Translations under genes and position numbers: made by a program
Shown here: piece by piece, positions 16,777-24,643 of the stretch
How the letters are laid out: the number at the start of each line of letters is the position of its first letter
Numbering within the stretch: the first letter of the stretch is position 1
Notes under the pieces: generated by a model
What the model was told of the DNA's origin: nothing
The model's database searches: none
What the model saw: the letters and a program-made list of their open reading frames with translations, nothing else
Assembly: GCF_003939025.1 (NCBI RefSeq)
Contig: NZ_RQIH01000002.1
Span: 396,188 to 460,187, forward strand
Direction of reading: 5' to 3'
DNA length: 64,000 nucleotides
From: Rhizobium sophoriradicis
Lineage (GTDB): Bacteria; Pseudomonadota; Alphaproteobacteria; Rhizobiales; Rhizobiaceae

Positions 16777-17142
16777 CGAGTTTTTCCTTGATAGAGGCGA
16801 ACTCCCGGAAAAATGATGCAGTCGGCGCCAAAATCAATCCGCCGCATCAGGACATGAAAGCGGGCTCTAGCCGAAGAGTTTAAGCACCCGCGCCAAATCG
16901 GGGTACATTCTGGCGCCCATTCCACAATGGTCCAGCTTATGCCAGGTAAAAACTCCACGAAATGACGCATTGTTTGACATTGGCGAGAGCACCACCAGTA
17001 AGCGGTGTATATTTACTTCGAATCATAATACATCGGTGGTATTTATAATTTTACTTAAATATCGCACTTAACTACTTATTAACAATAATCTTGCGTCGAC
17101 CGCACTTAGGCTTATTCTTTACTCAATAGGGGAGAGGAAAGA
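16777..17142. other. AT-rich intergenic region, divergent promoters
   Basis: No gene is supported in these 366 bases. The part from about 17005 to 17095 is markedly AT-rich compared with the rest of the window, with many TATA- and TTAA-like stretches, and it sits upstream of the 38-residue membrane protein at 17143. Shorter CACC/GGTG inverted motifs lie around 16990-17040. It probably holds promoters for the divergent small genes. Confidence 0.4.
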
Positions 17143-17259
17143 ATGTTTAGCAAAAGCCTGATCATGCCTTTCGGCTTCGCAATGCTTGCTGTAGCCGGCC
17201 TGCTGTTCCAGCTGATGGCCTACCTGCTGGAGGCGCCGGTTACCCTGCTTCAGCCATAA
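17143..17259 (+). CDS. 38-residue small membrane protein
   Basis: An ATG at 17143 is preceded by a very strong ribosome binding site (GGGGAGAGGAAAG). The frame encodes 38 residues with one long hydrophobic helix (about residues 8-31, FGFAMLAVAGLLFQLMAYLL) and a short polar tail. The strong ribosome binding site and the AT-rich region upstream suggest a well expressed gene. It lies 78 bases ahead of the GlsB/YeaQ gene and may share its transcript. Function unknown. Confidence 0.65.
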   Translation: MFSKSLIMPFGFAMLAVAGLLFQLMAYLLEAPVTLLQP

Positions 17260-17337
17260 TCGACTAAGTTCCTCCAGGAGTGGAACTTTCTGCGGTTTCG
17301 TGCTTACTTGCGAGTCGGTTTACCAGGAGGGATTACC

Positions 17338-17586
17338 ATGGAAGGCGTGGGTTGGATTGCAGCCATCATCATCGGCGGCATCGCCGGCTGGCTGGCGGAA
17401 AAAGTCATGAGCAGCAGCATGGGCGTGCTCATGAACATATTGCTTGGCATCGTCGGCGCGATCGTCGCCAACTGGATCCTCGGTCTTTTGCACATTCAAC
17501 CGCTGGCCGGCTGGCTGGGTTACCTGATCACCGGCTTCGTCGGTGCCTGCCTTCTGATTTTCATCGGCCGCGCCATCCGCCGCTGA
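17338..17586 (+). CDS. GlsB/YeaQ/YmgE family stress-response membrane protein
   Basis: This 82-residue protein has three hydrophobic helices with the Gly-rich pattern of the transglycosylase-associated (GlsB/YeaQ/YmgE) family: IIIGGIAGWLAEKV, NILLGIVGAIVANWIL and GYLITGFVGACLLIFIGR. Members are induced by general or osmotic stress in many bacteria; the biochemical role is unknown. An AGGAGGGA ribosome binding site precedes the ATG at 17338, and a terminator follows at 17618. Confidence 0.9.
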   Translation: MEGVGWIAAIIIGGIAGWLAEKVMSSSMGVLMNILLGIVGAIVANWILGLLHIQPLAGWLGYLITGFVGACLLIFIGRAIRR

Positions 17587-17617
17587 GGGCCCGGATATAA
17601 CTATTTAGACACGACTG

Positions 17618-17645
17618 GCCGGGCGCGCCTTGCGTCCGGCTTTTT
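17618..17645 (+). terminator. Rho-independent terminator after the GlsB/YeaQ gene
   Basis: A 9-bp stem (GCCGGGCGC / GCGTCCGGC, one G-T pair) with a five-base loop is followed by TTTTT. It ends the small-gene transcript just before the convergent DUF883 gene. Confidence 0.75.
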
Positions 17646-17662
17646 CTGTTCCGAATTCCGTG

Positions 17663-17944
17663 TCAGCGGCGGCTCAGCAGGCCGAAAACATAGGCGATGC
17701 CCGCCGTCACCGCGAGCGCCATGATCGGTTCTTCGCGAACCTTGTCGCGCAGCCGTTCCGTCATCAGCGAAGCTTCGTCCGTAACCACCGACTTCGCGCC
17801 CTGTCCCAGCGACCGCACACTGTCCGTGAGTCTGGACAGATCTTCACGGAGTGCCGTGACCTGGGCCGACAGATCGTCTGCTGCGATATCCGCCTTGACG
17901 CGCGCAGCGGTGGATTCGGCGGAAGCGGTTTTCAAATCTGCCAT
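17663..17944 (-). CDS. DUF883 (ElaB/YqjD-like) membrane-anchored protein
   Basis: This 93-residue protein has a charged amphipathic N-terminal part likely to form a coiled coil (SAQVTALREDLSRLTDSVRSLG) and a C-terminal hydrophobic anchor ending in FGLLSRR, the layout of the ElaB/YqjD/DUF883 family. In E. coli these stationary-phase proteins tether ribosomes to the inner membrane. The ATG at 17944 has AGGAG upstream. It converges on the GlsB/YeaQ gene, another stress-type membrane protein. Confidence 0.85.
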   Translation of the reverse strand: MADLKTASAESTAARVKADIAADDLSAQVTALREDLSRLTDSVRSLGQGAKSVVTDEASLMTERLRDKVREEPIMALAVTAGIAYVFGLLSRR

Positions 17945-18163
17945 GGTCTGCTCCTGTTTCATGGGATGCCGCTTCAACGAAATGGCGGCCCGAAAGGTTC
18001 CGCCGAAGCCGATCTTTTGTTTGCCGTCAACGCCTTGCGCCGCCACCGCCGCTCTGCGCAGCTTTTCGCGTGACAACCCTTCATTTCCTGTCGGGTTTGT
18101 TCTAAGGAACGTCGAATGTCTGCCCGCGCGCGGGTCAATGAATACTGCGAGGTTTGCGTTTCC

Positions 18164-20056
18164 ATGTTCCATTTTCTGAGAAGAGCCGCTCAGACCTGGG
18201 TTGCCAAGCTGCTCCTGCTTCTCTTGGTCGCCTCCTTCGGCGTCTGGGGCGTATCGCGCGAGCTGATATCAGGCGGCAACAGCACCACGGTCGTGACCGT
18301 CGGCGATCAGCGTGTCGATGTGAACGAATTCCACCTCGCCTATCAACGTCAGGTGGCAAGCCTCGGCCAGCAATTCGGCATGCGCCTCACGCCGGAACAG
18401 GCCCGCGCCTTCGGCGTCGAACAGCAGGTCCTCTCTCAGCTCATCGCGGGCGCTTCGCTCGACCAGCTCGCCGCAGACATGAATCTCGGCCTGTCCGAGG
18501 ATCGCCTCGCCCAACTGATCGGCGATGATCCGGCGTTCAAGGCCGTTAACGGCCAGTTCGACCGCGACCTGTTCGTCTCGCGCCTGCGCAATGCCAACAT
18601 CCGCCAGGACGATTACATCCAGGAGCGCAGCAAGGTCGCCGTCCGCAGCCAGATCGTCGATGCGGTTTCCAACGGCTTCACCGCGCCGAAGACGCTGGTC
18701 GACGCAATGAAGCTTTATGGCGGTGAAAGCCGCAGTGTCGATTATCTCTTGCTGACCAACGCCAATATCGAACCGATCAAGGCGCCGGCCGACGACGTGC
18801 TGGCCTCCTGGTTCGAGGGCGTCAAGCAGCGTTACCGCGCGCCGGAATATCGCAAGATCGCCTATCTGAAGCTGCAGCCGGCCGACATCGCCGATGCCGC
18901 GACGGTCACCGACGACCAGGTGCGCGAGGCATTCGACAAGGGCAAGGATAGCTACCGTACACCCGAAAGCCGCACCATCGAGCAGCTGACCTTCACCAGC
19001 AAGGATCTTGCCGCCGCCGCCGAAACCGCGCTGAAGAGCGGTACCAGCTTCGATCAGCTGGTCTCCGACCAGGGCAAGACGGCAAGCGACGTGCTGCTCG
19101 GCGAATTCACCAAGGACAAGGTTCCCGATCAGGCCGTTGCCGAAGCCGCCTTTGCGGTTTCCAAGGATGGTGGCACGACGCCGGTTGTCGACGGTTCCTT
19201 TGGTCCCGTCATCCTGCGCATCACCAACATCAAGGCGGAAACGGTGAAGAATTTCGACGAGGTGAAGGAGGAGATCCGCAAGCAGCTGGCCCTTTCCAAT
19301 GCCTCTCAGGAAGTGATCAACGTTCACGACCAGATCGAGGATCTGCGCGCCGGCGGCGCCACGCTTGAAGATATCGCCAGCCAGCTGAAGCTCAACGCCG
19401 TCACCATCGACGCCGTCGACGCGACCGGTGCCGACAAGGACGGCAAGGAGGTCAAGGATATCCCCGTCAAGCAGCAGCTGCTCGGCGAAGCGTTCAAGAC
19501 CGAGGTCGGCGTCGATGCGCCGCCGCTTCCGATCGGCAATGACGGCTATGTCTGGTTCAATGTCCGCGAAATCACGCCGGACCGTGACCGCCCGATCGCC
19601 GAAGTGCGCGAGAAAGCCGTCGAGGACTGGACGGCGGAGCAGCAGAAGGCCGAACTCGCCAAAAAGGCCGACGAATTGAAGGCCCAGGCGCAAAAGGGCA
19701 CCGCCCTTGCCGACATTGCGACGCCACTCGGCATCGCCGTCGAAAGCAAGAGCGGCATCACCCGCTCCACCGACGATCCGGTTCTGGGCCGCGCCGGCGT
19801 CAAGGCCGCCTTCTCCGGCCCTCTCGACACGGTGGCGAGCGCTGTCGGCGCCGATCCCTCGACCCAGATCCTGATGAAGGTCACCGAGGTCAACAGCCAG
19901 CCGACCGGCGACGTGCTGAACAACCGCGATGCCCAGCTCACCGCCCTGGCCAACGCCGCCGGCGATGATATCCTCGATCAGATGGTCAACCTGCTGCAGA
20001 CGCAGTACGGCGCTGAAGTCAACCAGACGCTCGCCGAACAGACGGCGGCCCGCTAG
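18164..20056 (+). CDS. ppiD: Peptidyl-prolyl cis-trans isomerase, SurA/PpiD type
   Basis: This 630-residue protein is anchored by one N-terminal membrane helix (residues about 12-30, WVAKLLLLLLVASFGVWGV) and otherwise faces the periplasm. A SurA-like chaperone domain is followed by a parvulin-like PPIase region (FTSKDLAAAAETALKSGTSFDQL to FGPVILRITNI) and a helical C-terminus. Such PpiD-like proteins help fold newly exported outer-membrane proteins. The ATG at 18164 fits the membrane helix; the longer frame from 18116 does not. It leads the trpD-trpC-moaC-moeA cluster, separated from trpD by two palindromic repeats. Confidence 0.88.
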   Translation: MFHFLRRAAQTWVAKLLLLLLVASFGVWGVSRELISGGNSTTVVTVGDQRVDVNEFHLAYQRQVASLGQQFGMRLTPEQARAFGVEQQVLSQLIAGASLDQLAADMNLGLSEDRLAQLIGDDPAFKAVNGQFDRDLFVSRLRNANIRQDDYIQERSKVAVRSQIVDAVSNGFTAPKTLVDAMKLYGGESRSVDYLLLTNANIEPIKAPADDVLASWFEGVKQRYRAPEYRKIAYLKLQPADIADAATVTDDQVREAFDKGKDSYRTPESRTIEQLTFTSKDLAAAAETALKSGTSFDQLVSDQGKTASDVLLGEFTKDKVPDQAVAEAAFAVSKDGGTTPVVDGSFGPVILRITNIKAETVKNFDEVKEEIRKQLALSNASQEVINVHDQIEDLRAGGATLEDIASQLKLNAVTIDAVDATGADKDGKEVKDIPVKQQLLGEAFKTEVGVDAPPLPIGNDGYVWFNVREITPDRDRPIAEVREKAVEDWTAEQQKAELAKKADELKAQAQKGTALADIATPLGIAVESKSGITRSTDDPVLGRAGVKAAFSGPLDTVASAVGADPSTQILMKVTEVNSQPTGDVLNNRDAQLTALANAAGDDILDQMVNLLQTQYGAEVNQTLAEQTAAR

Positions 20057-20103
20057 AACAGGATGATTTTAGGCCAGGTCGGCTTAAAATCTGAATCCCG
20101 TTC
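20056..20103. repeat. Intergenic palindromic repeat after ppiD
   Basis: The stem pairs GAACAGGAT with ATCCCGTTC and, inside it, GATTTTA with TAAAATC around a GGCC-GGTC-like loop. It overlaps the ppiD stop codon. This is a typical rhizobial intergenic palindrome. Confidence 0.6.
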
Positions 20104-20117
20104 CGAATTCAACAGTT

Positions 20118-20167
20118 AGAGCATGATGTCCGCCGAAGGTCGCTCACAGTTTTCGGCGTCATGCTCT
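20118..20167. repeat. RIME-type palindromic repeat upstream of trpD
   Basis: AGAGCATGATG-TCCGCCGAA and TTCGGCG-TCATGCTCT form an imperfect hairpin with a loop of about 14 bases. AGAGCATGA...TCATGCTCT ends are typical of widespread rhizobial intergenic palindromes. Its right end abuts the trpD ribosome binding site (GGGAGG), so it may influence trpD translation or mRNA stability. Confidence 0.65.
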
Positions 20168-20177
20168 GGGAGGTTTT

Positions 20178-21194
20178 ATGTCCGATCTGAAACCGTTCCT
20201 GGCCAAGGCCGCAAGCCGCGAGCCGCTGACGCGTGACGAGGCGCGCGCCGCCTTCGACATCCTGATGTCGGGCCAGGCCACACCTTCGCAGATCGGCGGC
20301 TTCCTGATGGCGCTGCGCGTGCGCGGCGAAAGCGTCGACGAGATCGTCGGCGCCGTCACCACCATGCGGTCGAAAATGCTGACCGTCGAGGCGCCGGCCG
20401 ATGCCATCGACATCGTCGGCACCGGCGGCGACGCCAGCGGCACCTACAATATTTCGACGCTGGCGGCGCTGATCGTTGCCGGCGCCGGTGTGCCGGTGGC
20501 AAAGCACGGCAACCGGGCGCTGAGTTCGAAATCCGGTGCGGCGGATAATCTGTCGGCCCTTGGCGTCAATATCGATGTCGGTCCCGAGATCATTTCCCGC
20601 TGCATTGCGGAGGCTAGCGTCGGCTTCATGTTCGCGCAGCTTCATCATGCCGCCATGCGCCATGTCGGCCCGTCCCGCGTCGAACTCGGCACCCGCACGA
20701 TCTTCAACCTTCTGGGGCCGCTCTCCAATCCGGCCGGTGTGCGCCGCCAGCTGCTTGGTGTCTTTTCGCCGCAGTGGCTGGTGCCGCTGGCCGAAGTCAT
20801 GCGCGACCTCGGATCCGAATGCGTCTGGGTGGTCCATGGCGACGGTCTCGACGAGATCACCACAACCGGCATCACCAAGGTTGCAGCCCTCGAAGACGGC
20901 AAGATCCGCACCTTCGAACTGTCGCCGGCCGACTTCGGCGTCAGCCCCTGCGTGCTCGCCGATATCAAGGGCGGCGATGGTATCGCCAATGCCGCAGCAC
21001 TTCGCGAGGTTCTTAGCGGCGCGAAAAATGCCTACCGCGATGTCTCTCTGGCCAATGCCGCCGCCTCGCTTGTCATCGCGGGCAAGGTCGAAACGATCCG
21101 CGACGGCATGACCCTTGCCGCGCATTCGCTCGATAGCGGCGCCACGGCGCTCGCTCTCGACAAACTCATCGCCGTTTCCAACGATATCGATTAG
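20178..21194 (+). CDS. trpD: Anthranilate phosphoribosyltransferase
   Basis: This 338-residue enzyme transfers phosphoribose from PRPP to anthranilate in tryptophan synthesis. The glycine-rich PRPP motif [14 protein letters not shown] and the anthranilate-site [15 protein letters not shown] are intact, and [11 protein letters not shown] matches the family. Length is normal. trpC follows after 9 bases. As in other rhizobia, these genes stand apart from the fused trpE(G). Confidence 0.97.
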   Translation: MSDLKPFLAKAASREPLTRDEARAAFDILMSGQATPSQIGGFLMALRVRGESVDEIVGAVTTMRSKMLTVEAPADAIDIVGTGGDASGTYNISTLAALIVAGAGVPVAKHGNRALSSKSGAADNLSALGVNIDVGPEIISRCIAEASVGFMFAQLHHAAMRHVGPSRVELGTRTIFNLLGPLSNPAGVRRQLLGVFSPQWLVPLAEVMRDLGSECVWVVHGDGLDEITTTGITKVAALEDGKIRTFELSPADFGVSPCVLADIKGGDGIANAAALREVLSGAKNAYRDVSLANAAASLVIAGKVETIRDGMTLAAHSLDSGATALALDKLIAVSNDID

Positions 21195-21203
21195 GATTGC
21201 CGG

Positions 21204-22016
21204 ATGAGCGATATCCTGAAGAAGATCGAACTCTACAAGCGCGAGGAAATCGCTGCCGCCAAGGCGACGGTGTCGCTGGCTGACCTGAAGGCGATGCAGG
21301 CCGGGCAGTCGGCGCCGCGCGGTTTTTACCAGGCGCTTACGGCCAAGCGTGAGGCTGGCCATTTTGGGCTGATCGCCGAGATCAAGAAGGCAAGCCCGTC
21401 CAAGGGCCTCATCCGTCCGGATTTCGATCCGCCGGCGCTGGCAAAGGCCTACGAAGCCGGCGGCGCAGCCTGCCTTTCCGTGCTCACCGATACGCCGAGC
21501 TTTCAGGGTGCGCCGGAATTCCTGACGGCGGCACGGGCCGCCTGCGCCCTGCCCGCTTTGCGCAAGGACTTCATGTTCGAGACCTATCAGGTCCATGAGG
21601 CCCGCGCCTGGGGCGCCGATTGCATTCTGCTGATCATGGCGTCGCTCACCGATGACGAGGCGGAGCGTCTGCAGGACGAAGCTTTTTCGCTTGGTATGGA
21701 TGTTCTGGTCGAGGTTCACGACGCGCCGGAAATGGAACGCGCGCTGAAGCTCTCTTCACCGCTTATCGGCATCAACAACCGCAACCTCAGGACTTTCGAA
21801 GTCAGCCTGACCGTCAGCGAGACGCTTGCCTCCCTGGTTCCTGATGATCGGTTCCTCGTCGGCGAAAGCGGCATCTTCACCCATGCAGATTGCAAGCGCC
21901 TGCAGGCCGCCGGCATCAATAGCTTCCTGGTCGGCGAAAGCCTGATGCGCAAGGACGACGTGACGGCCGCCACCCGCGCGCTGCTCATTGGCGAAGCGGC
22001 AATCGCGGCCGAATAA
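21204..22016 (+). CDS. trpC: Indole-3-glycerol phosphate synthase
   Basis: This 270-residue monofunctional TIM-barrel enzyme closes the indole ring in tryptophan synthesis. Diagnostic segments are [11 protein letters not shown] (catalytic lysine and phosphate contact), [24 protein letters not shown] and VGESGIFT. It is not fused to TrpF. moaC starts one base after its stop codon, so trpDC and moaC-moeA form one operon. Confidence 0.97.
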   Translation: MSDILKKIELYKREEIAAAKATVSLADLKAMQAGQSAPRGFYQALTAKREAGHFGLIAEIKKASPSKGLIRPDFDPPALAKAYEAGGAACLSVLTDTPSFQGAPEFLTAARAACALPALRKDFMFETYQVHEARAWGADCILLIMASLTDDEAERLQDEAFSLGMDVLVEVHDAPEMERALKLSSPLIGINNRNLRTFEVSLTVSETLASLVPDDRFLVGESGIFTHADCKRLQAAGINSFLVGESLMRKDDVTAATRALLIGEAAIAAE

Positions 22017-22017
22017 G

Positions 22018-22515
22018 ATGAGCGGCGGAAAGCCCGGCCTCACCCATATCGACGCGTCAGGCGAGGCGCATATGGTCGATGTTTCCGCTAAGGCCGAGAC
22101 GGTGCGCGCCGCCACCGCCGAAGGCCATGTGAAAATGGCGCCGGAAACGCTCGCGCTGATTCGCCAGGGCAATGCCAAGAAGGGCGATGTGATCGGCACG
22201 GCCCGGCTTGCCGGCATCATGGCCGCCAAACAGACCGCCAATCTGATCCCGCTCTGCCATCCTCTGATGCTGACGAAGGTCACCGTCGAGATCGCGGAAG
22301 ATGCGACCTTGCCCGGTCTGCGCGTCACGGCAACCGCCAAGCTGACCGGCAAGACCGGCGTTGAGATGGAGGCGCTGACCGCCGTCTCCGTCGCATGTCT
22401 GACGATCTACGATATGGCCAAGGCCGCCGACAAGGCAATGGAGATCGGCGGCATTAGGCTGCTCGAAAAATCCGGCGGAAAATCCGGCGATTTCCGTCAT
22501 CCGGAGGCGAGATGA
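22018..22515 (+). CDS. moaC: Cyclic pyranopterin monophosphate synthase (MoaC)
   Basis: This 165-residue protein acts with MoaA in the first step of molybdenum cofactor synthesis. The motifs [19 protein letters not shown] and [26 protein letters not shown] segments are intact, including the active-site lysines and histidine. The ATG at 22018 lies one base after trpC; the longer upstream frame overlaps trpC and is rejected. Its end overlaps moeA by four bases (ATGA). Confidence 0.97.
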   Translation: MSGGKPGLTHIDASGEAHMVDVSAKAETVRAATAEGHVKMAPETLALIRQGNAKKGDVIGTARLAGIMAAKQTANLIPLCHPLMLTKVTVEIAEDATLPGLRVTATAKLTGKTGVEMEALTAVSVACLTIYDMAKAADKAMEIGGIRLLEKSGGKSGDFRHPEAR

Positions 22516-23735
22516 ACCTTCTCCCCGTCACCGAGGCGCAAAACCGCCTGCTCTCTCGGGCTAAGCCGGTCGCAGAATCCGAAACGCTGCCGCTCGCCGA
22601 AGCAGAGGGCCGGGTCCTGGCCGTCGATCTGACGGCGGGCCTGACGCAGCCACCATTCAATGCGTCGGCGATGGACGGCTATGCGCTGCGCCGTGACGAC
22701 GCGCCGGAGCCGGGTGCTGTGCTGAAGGTCATCGGCACCTCGGCCGCCGGCCACGGCTTCGAGGGAACCGTCAGCCACGGCGAAGCCGTCCGCATCTTCA
22801 CCGGCGCGCCGGTTCCGCAAGGCGCCGACAGCGTCCTGCTGCAGGAGGATGCGGAGAAGATCGAAGGCGGCATCCGAACCAATTTTCCCGTGCGGCAGGG
22901 ACAGCATATCCGTCCCCGTGGCCAGGATTTTGTCGAAGGCGAAGCCGTGCTTTCTGCCGGAACGGTGATCGATTTCTCGCGGCTGACGGTCGCAGCCGGC
23001 ATGAACCGGCCCGACGTCGAGGTGCTCCGGCGCCCGCTGATCGCCATCCTGGCGACCGGCGACGAATTGCTGCCGCCGGGAAGCACACCCGGCCATTCGC
23101 AAATCATCGCGTCCAACACCTTCGGTATCGCAGCCCTTGCCCGCAAAGCCGGCGCCGATGTGCTCGACCTCGGCATCGTCCCGGATGACAAGGCCAGGAT
23201 CACCGCGGCGATCGACACGGCGCGGGGAGCCAAGGTCGATGTCATCGTCACGCTCGGTGGCGCCTCGGTCGGCGATCACGATCTGGTGCAGCCGACGCTG
23301 ATCGAGGCCGGCATGCAGCTGGATTTCTGGCGCATTGCCATGCGTCCCGGCAAACCGCTGATGGTCGGCAGCTTCGGTGAGACCCATGTGCTCGGCCTGC
23401 CCGGCAATCCGGTCTCGAGCCTCGTCTGTTCGCTGCTCTTCCTGGAACCGCTGATCCGCAAGCTCGCCTCCCTGCCGCCGGCACGGCGCGAGGCGACGAT
23501 GGAGGCAGCCGTCCCGCTGCGCGCCAATGACCATCGGCAAGACTATATCAGGGCAAAACTGTCGAAGTCCGCCGCCGGGACTTGGCTCGCCGAACCCTTC
23601 GACAAGCAGGACTCGTCGATGATGAAAACCTTCGCCCGTTCGGACTGCCTTATCATCCGCCCGCCGCATGCACCGGAATTGCCCGCTGGAGCACCCTGCC
23701 CGGTCATGCTGTTGCGGCCGGACCTTCTGGCTTAA
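22512..23735 (+). CDS. moeA: Molybdopterin molybdotransferase MoeA
   Basis: This 407-residue enzyme inserts molybdate into adenylated molybdopterin. The MoeA N-terminal region ([14 protein letters not shown]), the [13 protein letters not shown] segment and the MoeA/MogA-type core with [11 protein letters not shown] and [10 protein letters not shown] are all visible. It is translationally coupled to moaC. Its last 32 bases overlap the 3' end of the convergent methyltransferase gene. Confidence 0.96.
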   Translation: MNLLPVTEAQNRLLSRAKPVAESETLPLAEAEGRVLAVDLTAGLTQPPFNASAMDGYALRRDDAPEPGAVLKVIGTSAAGHGFEGTVSHGEAVRIFTGAPVPQGADSVLLQEDAEKIEGGIRTNFPVRQGQHIRPRGQDFVEGEAVLSAGTVIDFSRLTVAAGMNRPDVEVLRRPLIAILATGDELLPPGSTPGHSQIIASNTFGIAALARKAGADVLDLGIVPDDKARITAAIDTARGAKVDVIVTLGGASVGDHDLVQPTLIEAGMQLDFWRIAMRPGKPLMVGSFGETHVLGLPGNPVSSLVCSLLFLEPLIRKLASLPPARREATMEAAVPLRANDHRQDYIRAKLSKSAAGTWLAEPFDKQDSSMMKTFARSDCLIIRPPHAPELPAGAPCPVMLLRPDLLA

Positions 23736-24411
23736 TTGCGTCTTTAAGCATCGCGGAAAGCGAAAAGACGCCCGCCTGCACCGCCTTGGCCGCCGATCCC
23801 GCCCCGAAATCCGCAACCCCATGGGTTGCGATTCGCGTAAGTTCCCCATGCGGCAGATGTGCGCGCTCGGGATCGCCGATCAACATCTCGATACCGGCTG
23901 CCTGGCAGCGCCGCAGGAAGGCCATTACCCGTAAAGCAAGTGAGGGATCGTAGAACAGGTCGCCCACCAAAAGGAGATCGATCTCCTCCGGCGGCGGCTC
24001 GTCGATGATATCGGCGGCGACCGCAACGATGCTCACACCGTTCACCGCCGCGTTGAGGCCGATCGCGGCAATGGCATTGGCATCGACATCAATCGCCGTC
24101 ACGGCGGCAGCGCCGGCCTTCGCCGCCGCGATGGCGACGAGCCCGGAGCCCGCGCCGAGATCGAAGACACGGCGGCCGATAACCTTTTCCGGCCGATCGA
24201 GCAGGTGGCGGGCAAGCACGGCGCCGCCAGCCCAGGGATAGGCCCAGTAAGGCGGCGGATCGGCTTCTTCGCGGCCGGCAAGCCGCCAGAGCCCGCTCGC
24301 AGGCCCTGCCGTATGCAGCAGAATCTCGGGAATGGCCGGAACGGGTGAGATCGACAGATTGGCCTGGATGAAGGCGGCCGGATCGGGATGCGGCATGCCG
24401 GAGCTTTTCAT
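23704..24411 (-). CDS. Class I SAM-dependent methyltransferase (NNT1/ETFB lysine methyltransferase-like)
   Basis: This 235-residue protein is a seven-beta-strand methyltransferase. The SAM-binding motif FDLGAGSGLVAIAAAKAGA, the acidic motif AIDVDANAI and the LLVGDLFYDPSL active-site segment place it near the nicotinamide N-methyltransferase-like / electron-transfer-flavoprotein beta lysine methyltransferase group. The ATG at 24411 has GGGAGG six bases upstream. It converges with moeA and overlaps its 3' end by 32 bases. Confidence 0.82.
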   Translation of the reverse strand: MKSSGMPHPDPAAFIQANLSISPVPAIPEILLHTAGPASGLWRLAGREEADPPPYWAYPWAGGAVLARHLLDRPEKVIGRRVFDLGAGSGLVAIAAAKAGAAAVTAIDVDANAIAAIGLNAAVNGVSIVAVAADIIDEPPPEEIDLLLVGDLFYDPSLALRVMAFLRRCQAAGIEMLIGDPERAHLPHGELTRIATHGVADFGAGSAAKAVQAGVFSLSAMLKDAIKPEGPAATA

Positions 24412-24476
24412 CGTCATCCTCCCGATCCCATTTAGGCACAAGCAGTAGAAAATTGTCGCCCTAGGAGATCGCCGCC

Positions 24477-24617
24477 TGCCCCTCATCCGGCTGCCGCCAC
24501 CTTCTCCCCGCGAGCGGGGCGAAGGGACATGCCGCACCGGCTTTCCGTACCCTCGACGTTGCGTTTGGCACGTCCCCTCTCCCCGTTTTTACGGGGAGAG
24601 GGTTAGGGTGAGGGGCA
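24477..24617. repeat. Mosaic palindromic intergenic repeat
   Basis: The outer ends are TGCCCCTCA and TGAGGGGCA. Inside are two further hairpins, CTCCCCGCGAGCGGGG-like at about 24504-24520 and CTCTCCCCGTTTTTACGGGGAGAG at about 24578-24601. This CCCCTCATCCGG...GTGAGGGGCA style is widespread between genes in rhizobia. It lies between the divergently placed methyltransferase start and the helicase 3' end and may be transcribed as a hairpin. Confidence 0.7.
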
Positions 24618-24643
24618 GCTTCGCCACCCGGCTGCCGGCGAAA

